NCBI GenBank assembly: GCA_024434165.1
Contig: QMIW01000009.1
Span: 1 to 63,161, forward strand
DNA: 63,161 nucleotides
From: Chloroflexota bacterium
Lineage (GTDB): Bacteria; Chloroflexota; Anaerolineae; Anaerolineales; Villigracilaceae
Direction: 5' to 3'
Shown here: in pieces, positions 53,792 through 62,527 of the stretch
Position numbering within the stretch: the first letter of the stretch is position 1
Layout of the letters: each line of letters begins with the position of its first letter
Made by a program: the position numbers and the translations under genes
Notes under the pieces: generated by a model
Seen by the model: the letters and a program-made list of their open reading frames with translations, nothing else
Told to the model about the DNA's origin: nothing
Databases searched by the model: none

Positions 53792-55015
53792 TCACGCCTG
53801 GCTTGGAACTGTAAATTGGATCGTGCTGCCGCGCCCCTCTTCGCTCTCCGCCCAAATCCGCCCGCCGTGCGCCTCAACGATGTGCTTTGAGATGGATAAT
53901 CCCAACCCCGTGCCCGAACCGCTGCGGGATGTATCCACGCGGTAAAAACGCTCGAAGATGCGGCTGAGACTCTCCGCCGGGATGCCGATTCCCGTGTCCT
54001 GAACCGCGCATCGCACCCCGCCGGAAACTGGTTCGGCAGCCAAGGTGATTTCTCCCCCGGGCTTTGTGAACTTCACCGCATTGTGAATCAGATTGACCAG
54101 CACCTGCTCCAGCCTCGCCTTGTCTGCGCGGATGTTTGGCAAGCCGTCTTCGCAGCGGACATTCAATCTCAAATCAGCGCGCTCCACCTGCGCCTTCATG
54201 CGTTCCGCCGCGGAATAAATCAGCTGGCGCGGCGAAATGGATTCAAAGTTCAACTGCACCTGTCCCGATTCGATGCGCGAGAGGTCGAGCAGTTCCTGTG
54301 CCATCTGGGTCAGTGTATCCACCTCGGTGTGGATACGGTCCAGGAAGCGGGGACCAGCCTCCGGGTCCGCGAGCGCGCCGTTTTGCAGGGTTTCAGTCAG
54401 GGCTTTGAGCGAAGCGAGCGGAGTGCGCAGTTCGTGCGAAACGTTGGAGATGAAATCCCGCCGCACGGTTTCGAGTTTGCGCACCTGGGTCAAATCCTGC
54501 GCGAGGATCAAACTTCCGCCTTCGTGTCTGTCGGGGATGACGATGATCTGCAAATATTGTTTGCGTGTGGAAAGCTCCACTGTTTCAACCTGCAGCTGGC
54601 GGGTCTGCTGGCAGCGCTTCCAGGCTTCGATGAGTTGGTGGCTGCGCACCACCTGCGCCACGCTTTGGTGGATGGGGTTGCTCGTGCCGAAGAGTTTGCA
54701 AACTGCCGGGTTGGCGAACTGCACGCGCCCGCCGGCATCGGCGATGAGGACGCCGTCGGTGAGTTGTTCCAGCACCGTGGAAAGACGCTTGTTTTCCGCT
54801 TGAAGCGCTATAACTTCCTCTTTGAAAGCCGTCGCTCGGGATTCAAAGATGCCGATGAGTTCGTCAATCTCAATTGAGTGCGAAGGAGGATTTTTATTTT
54901 CCCGCAGGAATCGCGCCGCCTGATTCATGCCGCGCTTTAATCCATAATATCGCCAGGCAAACCAGACAGCAATGAGGAAAAAAACGATGGCGAGATAGAA
55001 AAGAAATTGATCCAT
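53792..55015 (-). CDS. phoR: Sensor histidine kinase PhoR
   Basis: A 407-residue kinase: one membrane helix (4-22), a coiled linker, a PAS domain (~78-185), the dimerisation domain with His194 in NVSHELRTPLASL, and the ATPase domain (NLIHNAVKFT, DTGIGIP, FERFYRVD, GTGLGLSI). The lack of a periplasmic domain is usual for PhoR, which listens to Pst/PhoU. It follows phoB by 76 bp, with a CTATTCACTATCC array between them. Confidence 0.93.
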   Translation of the reverse strand: MDQFLFYLAIVFFLIAVWFAWRYYGLKRGMNQAARFLRENKNPPSHSIEIDELIGIFESRATAFKEEVIALQAENKRLSTVLEQLTDGVLIADAGGRVQFANPAVCKLFGTSNPIHQSVAQVVRSHQLIEAWKRCQQTRQLQVETVELSTRKQYLQIIVIPDRHEGGSLILAQDLTQVRKLETVRRDFISNVSHELRTPLASLKALTETLQNGALADPEAGPRFLDRIHTEVDTLTQMAQELLDLSRIESGQVQLNFESISPRQLIYSAAERMKAQVERADLRLNVRCEDGLPNIRADKARLEQVLVNLIHNAVKFTKPGGEITLAAEPVSGGVRCAVQDTGIGIPAESLSRIFERFYRVDTSRSGSGTGLGLSISKHIVEAHGGRIWAESEEGRGSTIQFTVPSQA

Positions 55016-55016
55016 T

Positions 55017-55096
55017 TTCCACTATCCACTATTCACTATCCACTATCCACTATTCACTATCCACTATTCACTATTTACTATTCACTGCCCACTATC
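55017..55096. repeat. Short-word array (CTATTCACTATCCA type)
   Basis: About ten repeats of CACTATCCACTATT and close variants fill the gap between phoB and phoR. No inverted half is seen. Confidence 0.85.
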
Positions 55097-55799
55097 TCTC
55101 AAACCGATACCCCCCGCCTCGCACCGTCACAATGCGTTTGGGGTCGCCCGGGTTCTCTTCGATCTTTTGTCTCAGCCAGCGCACATGTACATCCACCGTG
55201 CGGCTGTCGCCGATGTAATCCCAGCCCCACACGCGCTCCAGGATGAATTCGCGCGAGAGCATCTGCCTGCGGTGTTCGGCGAGAAAGAGCAGGAGGTCGT
55301 ATTCTTTTGGTTTGAGTTGAATGGGTTTGCCGTTCAGGGTCACTTCGCGGCGGGTGAGGTCAATGATGAGATTGTCGAACGTCAGCGTCTCGTGCGGTGC
55401 GGATTCCGTCGCCCTGCCCAGTTCCTCGCGCAGGAGGCGGGCGCGCCGCATCTGGGCTTTGATGCGCGCAATCAACTCCCGCATCGAAAATGGTTTGGTC
55501 AGGTAATCGTCTGCGCCCACCTCCAGACCGACGACCCGGTCAATTTCATCGTCGCGGGCGGTGAGCATGAGGATGGCGGTGGTCATCTCCTTGCGCAGGA
55601 TGCGCGCCACTTCGAAGCCGTCCATTTCGGGGAGCATGATGTCCAGTACGATCAGGTCGGGTTTTGTTTTTCGGGCGGTTTCGAGCGCGGAGCGTCCATC
55701 GCCGGCGGTCTCCACGATATATCCCTCTTTTTTCAAATTGTAGGCAAGGGTTTCCTGCAAGGCGGGTTCGTCTTCGACGACGAGAATTCTTTCAGGCAT
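55092..55799 (-). CDS. phoB: Phosphate response regulator PhoB/PhoP
   Basis: A 235-residue OmpR-family regulator. Receiver domain: acidic pocket EDEP, phospho-acceptor Asp in [14 protein letters not shown], and Lys in [11 protein letters not shown]. The winged-helix domain ends with [33 protein letters not shown] (pieces [15 protein letters not shown]). It binds direct-repeat boxes and should control phoBR, pst and other genes here. Confidence 0.95.
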   Translation of the reverse strand: MPERILVVEDEPALQETLAYNLKKEGYIVETAGDGRSALETARKTKPDLIVLDIMLPEMDGFEVARILRKEMTTAILMLTARDDEIDRVVGLEVGADDYLTKPFSMRELIARIKAQMRRARLLREELGRATESAPHETLTFDNLIIDLTRREVTLNGKPIQLKPKEYDLLLFLAEHRRQMLSREFILERVWGWDYIGDSRTVDVHVRWLRQKIEENPGDPKRIVTVRGGGYRFER

Positions 55800-55806
55800 G
55801 GCAGTG

Positions 55807-55851
55807 ACTATACCATAAAGGCATGGTCAATCTGTTAAGGCGATGTTAAAG
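55807..55851 (-). promoter_or_regulatory. phoBR promoter with Pho-type box
   Basis: Minus strand TTAACA-TCGCC-TTAACA (55850-55834), a perfect 11-bp-period repeat, lies 21 bp before TATAGT (55812-55807), which would be the -10; the start codon is at 55799. The spacing suits activation, so phoBR probably controls itself. Confidence 0.72.
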
Positions 55852-55877
55852 CAGCCAGCCTGCGCGGACGACCGGCG

Positions 55878-56135
55878 TTAAGCCTTGTTTCTTTTGCGGA
55901 ACAGCAGCGGGAGGATGATAATGACAGTGATGACCACGCCCATTACGAGGATGCCGTCTGTCGAGCCGATTTCAGATGCGTCGCCGCCGGGCGGGGTGGG
56001 GGTGGTTTGCTGTATCCCGGCCGCCCCCGCCACCGGCGCCGATGCCAGCGACGGGCTGAAATTCGTCAATGCCAGAATGCCGATGAGAATAACGAGTAGA
56101 ACGGTTATAATCCCAAAACTGGAAATTGCTTTCAT
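55878..56135 (-). CDS. Small two-helix membrane protein
   Basis: An 85-residue protein with helices at about 6-27 and 62-78 and a Gly/Pro/Thr linker (QQTTPTPPGGDASEIG), ending in LLFRKRNKA. Similar small proteins with a basic tail occur at 36165 in this window. No function can be assigned. It is divergent from the act operon and downstream of nothing on its strand. Confidence 0.65.
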   Translation of the reverse strand: MKAISSFGIITVLLVILIGILALTNFSPSLASAPVAGAAGIQQTTPTPPGGDASEIGSTDGILVMGVVITVIIILPLLFRKRNKA

Positions 56136-56329
56136 CGTTGTATTGATTGCAATTGTATCATGGCGGCAGCCCGGGTCCTGGACGGGAGCCTTCAAAAGTT
56201 GCAAATGAATTTGCTCCATACGCCGTCGAAACGACGGCAGGTCACCAGCAGTTTGCGTCACATTCCTCTTTGACCATCCTGCAGCGAATCGGCGGCCTGG
56301 TTGTGTCATTGGGACAATTTGGAGATTAC

Positions 56330-56359
56330 TTGTACCTTTTTGCACTTTTGTTGTATAAT
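56330..56359 (+). promoter_or_regulatory. Promoter of the act operon
   Basis: TTGTAC (56330-56335) and TATAAT (56354-56359) with an 18-bp spacer. It is the best sigma-70-type match upstream of actA and implies a leader of about 275 nt. Confidence 0.65.
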
Positions 56360-56641
56360 CCGCCGAGTTATTTGCTGACAGGGAGCAGCAAATGTGTTTA
56401 AATGGAGAGCAAAATGGAGTTGAGTCTGACGGTTGGGGTGTTTAACCTTGCCCTGTTTCGACCCGGGGCAGGTTTTCTATTTATTACAGGTATCCCGTCT
56501 GCTTCAACTTCTTCTGTTAAAGGTAAAGGAAGTCCTGCACGCTTCCATTCCTGCAAGCCAGGAATTCGCTAATTCAGTATTCGCCGTCGTTGATTCGCGT
56601 CAACGGCGGCGTTACGCTTAGAACTCATCTTAGGAGCATCC
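56360..56641 (+). other. Structured leader of the act operon
   Basis: Three folded parts are seen: TTTGCTG-ACAGGGAG-CAGCAAA (56371-56392); a TGCCC...GGGCA hairpin followed by GGTTTTCTATTT near 56450-56480, which looks like an attenuator; and a 12-bp stem at 56582-56611 (CGCCGTCGTTGA with TCAACGGCGGCG, one G-U). A possible 56-codon frame at 56402-56572 begins MESKMELSLTVG after GGAG-like bases. No known riboswitch is recognised. Confidence 0.5.
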
Positions 56642-57196
56642 ATGATCAAAAAGTTTCTTGACTGGCTGAAACAGCCTCTCGGTCTGATCGCGGTGGGGAT
56701 TGTCTTCCTTGGATTGTTCAGCGCGGCTGCGTATGGGATCTACCTGACCCAGCAGACGCCGGAACAACCGATCCAATTCCCGCACAAGACCCATGTCGCC
56801 TTCGGGATCCAGTGTTTGTATTGTCACCCGGGCGCCTCCAAGGGACCTGCCGCCGGGCTTCCTTCACAGGCAAAGTGCTGGGCATGCCACAATCAGATTG
56901 CCAAGACGCAAACCAGCGCGCTGCTTGCCCCGTTGAAGGATGCGGTAATTAACGGCGAATCCATCGAATGGGTCCCGGTCGCTATCGTGCCCGATTTTGT
57001 GCAGTTCAACCATCGCGCACACGTCGCCGCCGGAAGGAATTGCGAGGAATGTCACGGCGACATGTCCCAGGTAAACATTGCGGAAAACCCACAGGTGTTC
57101 AATATGGGGTGGTGTTTGAACTGTCACATCGAAGCCGCCGGCGACGATCAGGAAAAACTGATCAAACTCAGCGACTGCGGCACATGTCATTACTAA
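56642..57196 (+). CDS. actA: Alternative complex III pentaheme subunit ActA
   Basis: A 184-residue membrane-anchored cytochrome c with five CxxCH motifs (CLYCH, CWACH, CEECH, CLNCH, CGTCH) and additional His residues (QFPHKTHVAF, QFNHRAHVAA) for bis-His ligation. One N-terminal helix (about 15-35). As in Rhodothermus and Chloroflexus, ActA relays electrons from the Fe-S subunit to the monoheme partner. First gene of the act operon; TAGGAG precedes the ATG. Confidence 0.93.
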   Translation: MIKKFLDWLKQPLGLIAVGIVFLGLFSAAAYGIYLTQQTPEQPIQFPHKTHVAFGIQCLYCHPGASKGPAAGLPSQAKCWACHNQIAKTQTSALLAPLKDAVINGESIEWVPVAIVPDFVQFNHRAHVAAGRNCEECHGDMSQVNIAENPQVFNMGWCLNCHIEAAGDDQEKLIKLSDCGTCHY

Positions 57197-57217
57197 ACCG
57201 GGCGAAAGGAAATCAAT

Positions 57218-59380
57218 ATGAGTGAACAATTTTCCCGGCGTGATTTTCTGAAACTGGCTGGTTTGGGCGCGGCGACCACGGCGGTCCTCACGGGCTGCGG
57301 TCCCGCTTCGCGCTATGTGAAGCGTGAGCCGTATCAACAGATGCCCGAATACAACACGGTCGGTCAGAGCACGTATTACGCCACCACATGCCGCGAGTGC
57401 GCGGCTGGATGCGGTCTCATCGTCCGCACCTATCAGGGACGCGCGATCAAAACCGAGGGCAATGCCAGCCATCCGCTCAACCTCGGAAAGACCTGCGCGC
57501 GCGGACAAGCCACCCTGCACGGCTTGTACAACCCCGACCGCATTCAGGGACCTTCCAATGGAGACTGGGATGCCGCCATCCAGGTTGTGGCGGACGCCTT
57601 CACGAACTACAAACCGGATGAAGTCGCCTTTTTGATGGGCATGGCTCCCGATCACCTCTTCGACCTTGTCACCGACCTTGCCAGCGCCACCGGCATGAAT
57701 GCCCCGGTCCGTTACGGCGCGTTGGGCATGTTCGAAGCCCGCGCCACGTTGAGCAAAGCCGCCGAATCCCTTTTTGGTCAGGCTGGCTTGCCCTTCTTTG
57801 ACGTGGGCGGGGCGCAGGTCGTCCTCTCCTTTGGCGCGAACTTCCTCGAAACCTGGCTTTCGCCCGTCTCGTACACTCGCGGGTTCGCCGGTCTGCGCGA
57901 AAAGAAGACGAAAATGCGCGGCACGCTCATCCAATTCGAAGCGCGGATGTCTGCCACCGGAGCAAAAGCGGACGAGTGGGTTCCGCTTCGCCCCGGGACC
58001 GAGGCGCTGGTTGCCCTCGCCATTGGGCGGCTCGCCGCCGAGATTCGCGGCGGCGCAATGCCGCGCGCCTTTTCCGGCGTGGACCCTGTCGAAGCGGCGT
58101 CCAGGTCCGGCGTCAAGATCGAAGCGCTCGAACACATCGCGGAGATGGTTGCTCATTCCACCGGCGTACTTGCCATTCCCGGCGGCGCGGCGCTGGGTCA
58201 GAGCAATGGTCTTGCCGTTGCCGAAGCCGTGCTGGCGTTGAACGCCTTCGCCGATAACATCGGCAAGCCCGGCGGCGTGTACCTTTCCGCCCTGGCTCCC
58301 AGCCAGACCGATTATCACCGCCCCGCTTCCGCGAAAGAAATGCAGGCGTTCGTCGAGAAAATGGCGAGCGGCGCGTTCAAAGTGCTGTTTATTCACGGCG
58401 TCAATCCGGTCTTTGAACTGCCCAAGGCGATTGATTTCAAGGGTGCGCTGGGCAAAGTGGAGCAGGTCATCTCGTTTGCCACCTTCCCCGACGAAACCGC
58501 CGCCGAAGCAGATTACGTCTTCCCCGACCATCACGGCTTGGAATCGTGGGGCTACCAGCGCGTTGCCACCGGCACAGCGCAGCCGGTCCTTTCGGGCGCG
58601 CAGCCTGTGGTCGCGCCATATTACGATACCCGCGCCACCGCCGATGTGTTGATCGCCGCCGCTCAACTGGCGGGCGGAAAGTTTGCCGAAGCCCTGCCTT
58701 ACAAGGATGAGGTCGAGTTCCTGCAAACGAAGATCTCCGCCCTGATGAGCGAAGCGGACGGTTTCTTCACCGCGCCGGATGCGTTTACTTTCATGGCGTA
58801 TTTCCAGCAATACGGCGGCTGGTGGAAGAACACAGACGCCCGCCAGGCTCCCGCTTCGAGCATCCTGAACAGCAACCTCAGCAGCGCGGAAGCGGAATTT
58901 GCCGGTGAAGGCGAGTTCTTCCTCGTGCCGTTCATCTCACCGACGCTGGCGGAAGCGGGCGCGAACAAGCCCTGGCTGCAGGAACTGCCCGACCCGACCA
59001 CGACCGTCATGTGGAATACCTGGGTTGAGATCAACCCTGCAACGGCGCATGAACTCGGCTTGCACAATGACGACATGGTCAGGGTCACCAGCGAAGCGGG
59101 TGAATTGGAAGCCTACGTGTATTTGTATCCGGCGATCCGCCCCGATACGATAGCGATTCCCTTTGGTCAGGGTCATACCGCCTATGGGCGCTACGCCGAA
59201 AACCGCGGCGCGAACCCTGCCAACCTGTTCGGCGCCCACTTCAATGAAGCGGGCGACCTGGCGTTTGCCGGTATGAAAGTAAAAATCGAAAAAGTCCGCG
59301 AAGCCAAACCCGGCGTCGGACTTGCCCGTATGGAAAGCCGCATTGGCGTGTACGGCGAAGCCCTGGGTGAGGAGCATTAA
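57218..59380 (+). CDS. actB: ActB, molybdopterin-oxidoreductase-like part
   Basis: A 720-residue protein with a twin-arginine signal (SRRDFLKLAGLGAA). It has the molybdopterin oxidoreductase fold but no obvious catalytic Mo ligand. A four-Cys pattern near the start (CRECAAGC...KTCARGQ) resembles the proximal Fe-S site of that family; whether it holds a cluster cannot be told. Alternative complex III usually has this part fused to the Fe-S part; here a 2-bp gap and new start split them. Confidence 0.9.
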   Translation: MSEQFSRRDFLKLAGLGAATTAVLTGCGPASRYVKREPYQQMPEYNTVGQSTYYATTCRECAAGCGLIVRTYQGRAIKTEGNASHPLNLGKTCARGQATLHGLYNPDRIQGPSNGDWDAAIQVVADAFTNYKPDEVAFLMGMAPDHLFDLVTDLASATGMNAPVRYGALGMFEARATLSKAAESLFGQAGLPFFDVGGAQVVLSFGANFLETWLSPVSYTRGFAGLREKKTKMRGTLIQFEARMSATGAKADEWVPLRPGTEALVALAIGRLAAEIRGGAMPRAFSGVDPVEAASRSGVKIEALEHIAEMVAHSTGVLAIPGGAALGQSNGLAVAEAVLALNAFADNIGKPGGVYLSALAPSQTDYHRPASAKEMQAFVEKMASGAFKVLFIHGVNPVFELPKAIDFKGALGKVEQVISFATFPDETAAEADYVFPDHHGLESWGYQRVATGTAQPVLSGAQPVVAPYYDTRATADVLIAAAQLAGGKFAEALPYKDEVEFLQTKISALMSEADGFFTAPDAFTFMAYFQQYGGWWKNTDARQAPASSILNSNLSSAEAEFAGEGEFFLVPFISPTLAEAGANKPWLQELPDPTTTVMWNTWVEINPATAHELGLHNDDMVRVTSEAGELEAYVYLYPAIRPDTIAIPFGQGHTAYGRYAENRGANPANLFGAHFNEAGDLAFAGMKVKIEKVREAKPGVGLARMESRIGVYGEALGEEH

Positions 59381-59382
59381 TT

Positions 59383-60111
59383 ATGGATGTGAAAATCAGC
59401 GAAGTCAAAATGAGCGCAGAAGAGACCGGCAAGTGGGGCATGGTCATTGACCAGGACCTCTGCACGGGCTGTCAGGCTTGTGTCGCCGCCTGTGCGATGG
59501 AAAACAATATTTCCTTCGTCGGGGAGGAGGATGCGGGCTACGGACGCTCGATGCACTGGATCCGCATCGAACGCTTCTGGGAGGGTGAATATCCCGAAGT
59601 GAAGATGACGCCGCAGCAGCCGATGCTGTGCCAGCAGTGCGGAAGCGCCCCCTGCGAACCGGTCTGCCCGGCGTTTGCAACGGTCCATTCGCAGGCGGAG
59701 CAGTTGAACCTGCAAGTCTACAACCGCTGCGTGGGCACACGCTACTGCGCAAACAACTGCCCTTACCAGGTGCGCGCCTTCAACTGGCGCGATTATCAGC
59801 GCCCTGAACCGCTTCCCAATCAGCTTAACCCTGATGTGACCGTTCGCCGCATGGGCGTGATGGAGAAGTGCACCTTCTGTATCCAGCGCATCCACCGGGC
59901 ACAGGACAAAGCCAAAGCGGAAGGACGCGAAGTGATGGACGGCGAGTTCACCACCGCCTGCGCGCAAGCCTGTCCGGCGAATGCCATCACCTTCGGGCGC
60001 ACGGATAACCCCGAAAGCCTGGTTTCCCAGCTCATGCACCAGGGGCATGGCGTAAAACATCTTGAAGAACTGGGCACGCTTCCCAACGTGACCTACTTCA
60101 AGGGAGGTTAA
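59383..60111 (+). CDS. actB2: ActB, iron-sulfur part (separate gene)
   Basis: A 242-residue ferredoxin-like protein with four Cys clusters: CTGCQACVAAC, CQQCGSAPCEPVC, CVGTRYCANNC and CTFC...ACAQAC. These would carry three [4Fe-4S] and one [3Fe-4S] cluster in family members. It lacks a signal and presumably travels with the Tat-exported partner. In relatives both halves form one polypeptide (ActB1-ActB2). Confidence 0.92.
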   Translation: MDVKISEVKMSAEETGKWGMVIDQDLCTGCQACVAACAMENNISFVGEEDAGYGRSMHWIRIERFWEGEYPEVKMTPQQPMLCQQCGSAPCEPVCPAFATVHSQAEQLNLQVYNRCVGTRYCANNCPYQVRAFNWRDYQRPEPLPNQLNPDVTVRRMGVMEKCTFCIQRIHRAQDKAKAEGREVMDGEFTTACAQACPANAITFGRTDNPESLVSQLMHQGHGVKHLEELGTLPNVTYFKGG

Positions 60112-60113
60112 TC

Positions 60114-61538
60114 ATGGCAGATCACAAACAACACGCGGAGCATACCGAAGCGCACTTCCGCGAAAAGCACCTCATGCTCGACCCGCTCCCCCGCGGGCAG
60201 ATGAATGAAATGGTTATGGAAGCCATGACCACGCCCCCCACCTGGAAGTGGTGGGTGGTCTTCAGTATCCTCGCTTTTGTAGTCGTATACTTCCTGTTCT
60301 ATAAATGGGGTGTGCTGATCGCAAAAGGTCAGGGTGAAGCCGGCGTGATGCGCCCGGACTACTGGGGTATTTTCCTCGTCAACACCGTGTTCTGGATCGG
60401 TATCAGCCATGCCGGCACCTTCATCTCCGCGATCCTGCGCGTCTTCAAGGCGGAATTCCGCCGTCCGTTCACGCGCGCCGCAGAATTGATGACCACGTTT
60501 GGTCTGGTGCAGGCTGGTTTCTCCATTTTCATGCACATGGGTCGTGTGTGGCTCGCCTATTGGCTCATGCCGTATCCCAACCAGCGCATGTTGTGGCCCA
60601 ACCTGCACTCCCCGCTCACCTGGGACCTGCTGGCGATCACCACCTACCTGCTCTCCTCCACGATGTACCTCTTCCTGCCGCTCATCCCCGATGTGGCGAT
60701 GGCGCGCGACCGCTCCACCGGCTGGCGCAAGAATCTCTATAAGGTTCTGGCGCTCGGCTTCCGCGGCACCGAAGGCGAATGGACCCACCTGCGCAACGCA
60801 ATGAACATCTTCGCCTTCGCCATCATCCCAGTCATGTTCTCGGTGCATACCATCGTGTCCTGGGATTTCGCCGCTGCCACCCGTCCGGGCTGGTCGTCCA
60901 CCATCTTTGGTCCGTACTTCGTCATCGGCGCCCTGCACTCCGGCATGGGCGCGGTGGTCGTGGTGCTGGGCGTCATCCGCGCCACCATGAAACACATGAA
61001 GTACTTCATCCGCCCCGAACACTTCGACGCCATCGGTAAACTGATGCTCATCATCTCCATGGGCTGGGCGTACTTCTTCTTCAACGACTACATGGTGCAG
61101 TGGTACGGCGGCGACAAGTGGACGAAGCAGCTGCTTCACTTCCACGAGGCGGGCCCGCTCGGCTGGATGTGGTTCACCATGTTGTTCACCAACATCGTGA
61201 TCCCCTGGGCGATTCTGTGGAATCCGAAATGGCGCGCCAACCCGTGGATCGTCAGCTTCGTGGGCATTGCCATCAATATCGGCATGTGGTTCGAACGGTA
61301 CATCATCATCCCCGTCTCGGTCACCATCAACCGCATGCCCTTCACCTGGCGCATGTACACGCCCGGCATCGAAGTTCCCATGGGCATTGGCACGCTCGCG
61401 CTCTTCATCCTGCTTTACATGGCGGCGTCGAAATTGATTCCGCTCATTCCCGTTTGGGAGGTGCAGGAAGGACAGATGGCGCACGAGCTCAAGAAGTTCG
61501 GACGCGAGACCGTCGTAACGGTCAGCGAATTGGAATAG
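60114..61538 (+). CDS. actC: ActC, NrfD-like quinol-oxidising subunit
   Basis: A 474-residue polytopic protein of the NrfD/PsrC family with about ten helices. AGTFISAILRVFKAEFRRPF and DYMVQWYGGDK-type loops are typical of ActC. It should bind and oxidise menaquinol on the outer side and pass electrons to ActB. Starts 2 bp after ActB2, so the operon is tight. Confidence 0.95.
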   Translation: MADHKQHAEHTEAHFREKHLMLDPLPRGQMNEMVMEAMTTPPTWKWWVVFSILAFVVVYFLFYKWGVLIAKGQGEAGVMRPDYWGIFLVNTVFWIGISHAGTFISAILRVFKAEFRRPFTRAAELMTTFGLVQAGFSIFMHMGRVWLAYWLMPYPNQRMLWPNLHSPLTWDLLAITTYLLSSTMYLFLPLIPDVAMARDRSTGWRKNLYKVLALGFRGTEGEWTHLRNAMNIFAFAIIPVMFSVHTIVSWDFAAATRPGWSSTIFGPYFVIGALHSGMGAVVVVLGVIRATMKHMKYFIRPEHFDAIGKLMLIISMGWAYFFFNDYMVQWYGGDKWTKQLLHFHEAGPLGWMWFTMLFTNIVIPWAILWNPKWRANPWIVSFVGIAINIGMWFERYIIIPVSVTINRMPFTWRMYTPGIEVPMGIGTLALFILLYMAASKLIPLIPVWEVQEGQMAHELKKFGRETVVTVSELE

Positions 61539-61547
61539 GAGGACGCA

Positions 61548-62084
61548 ATGGCTGAATCCAAAGTTGTAGATATTCTCGCGGTCTTTTCGGACCTCGAGCC
61601 TGCGGCGGACGCCATCGAGCATCTCCGCACCCTGGGCGTTCACGACGACTGCATGAACATCATTTCCGGCGTTCCCGTCACCGAAGCCATGCTGGGACGT
61701 CCCAGCCAATGGACGAACGTGCCGCGCATTGCGCTCGGCGGCGCCATCCTGGGACTCGGCGCGGGTATCTTCCTCGCCTATATCTCTCCCCATCTCTACC
61801 CCTATCCCATTCAGGTCAGTTCCCAGGCGGTCATTCCTGGACCTCCCACCACCGTCGTGCTCTTCGAACTGACCATGCTTGGCATGTTACTCTCCACCTT
61901 CCTCGGCGTCTTCCTGGACAGCCTCTTCCCCAACTACCGCCCGATGAAGTACGTGCCCGAAGTGAGCGATGGCAAGATTGCCATCCTCGTCGAGTGCCCG
62001 CACGTGGAGGAAAACAGGATCACAGACGCCTTGAAGAAACTTGGCGCTGAATCCGTGAAACCTGCGGAGGCGCAACACCTATGA
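61548..62084 (+). CDS. actD: ActD (DUF3341)
   Basis: A 178-residue DUF3341 protein with an N-terminal globular part (VDILAVFSDLEPAADAIEHL) and two helices (62-85 and 100-125), ending IAILVECPHVEENRITDALKKLGAESVKPAEA (in pieces VECPHVEENRI, DALKKLGAE). A structural subunit of alternative complex III. It overlaps the next start by 4 bp. Confidence 0.93.
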   Translation: MAESKVVDILAVFSDLEPAADAIEHLRTLGVHDDCMNIISGVPVTEAMLGRPSQWTNVPRIALGGAILGLGAGIFLAYISPHLYPYPIQVSSQAVIPGPPTTVVLFELTMLGMLLSTFLGVFLDSLFPNYRPMKYVPEVSDGKIAILVECPHVEENRITDALKKLGAESVKPAEAQHL

Positions 62085-62513
62085 GACTACTGAAGCAACT
62101 TCTTGTCGTATTTGCCGCGCTCGGCGTTCTGGCTGCCGCGTTGATGGTCTTCTCCTTCGACGTCATCAAAATTGACTGGCTCGTTTCCTGCCGATGAAGT
62201 GTCCATCGCGCGCGGCGCGGAACTGTACGCCATCCACTGCCAGATGTGTCACGGCGCGGACGGACGCGGTACCGGCACGATTGCCGCCTTCCTCGTCAAA
62301 AAGAAACCCGCCGACCTGACCAGCGCAGCGGTTCAAGCCAAGTCCGATGGCAGTTGGTTCCTGACCATTTCCAACGGCATCTTTAATCCAAATAACAGCC
62401 TGTTCCCGGATGTGGAGTTCTCCGGTCAAATGCCGCCCCTGAGCGAAAACCTCACCGTTCGCGAGCGCTGGGATATTGTCAACTTCCTGCGCACGCTCAA
62501 AACCGCGGAATAG
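62081..62513 (+). pseudogene. actE: ActE monoheme cytochrome c, apparent frameshift
   Basis: From the ATG overlapping the actD stop, a membrane anchor is read (MRLLKQLLVVFAALGVLAA, MVFSFDVIKIDW) and the frame ends at TGA 62195. Another frame then gives SFPADEVSIARGAELYAIHC and the CQMCH heme site, with MPPLSE Met ligand and WDIVNFLRTL, up to 62513. An indel near 62170-62185 would join them. Either a true disruption, an assembly error, or two peptides; the continuous operon context favours an error. Confidence 0.78.
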
Positions 62514-62527
62514 GGAGGGAATTCATA

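Noticed and set aside
56864-58810. A long minus-strand open frame opposite actA/actB
   Set aside because: The plus strand has five heme motifs and a Tat-signal protein; the antisense frame is a composition effect of GC-rich codons.
60108-61793. A 561-codon minus-strand open frame opposite actC/actD
   Set aside because: His/Asp/Arg-rich with no domain, fully covered by motif-supported plus-strand genes.
62195-62197. TGA in actE as a selenocysteine codon
   Set aside because: Reading through gives no heme motif in that frame; the heme domain is in another frame, so an indel is the simpler explanation.
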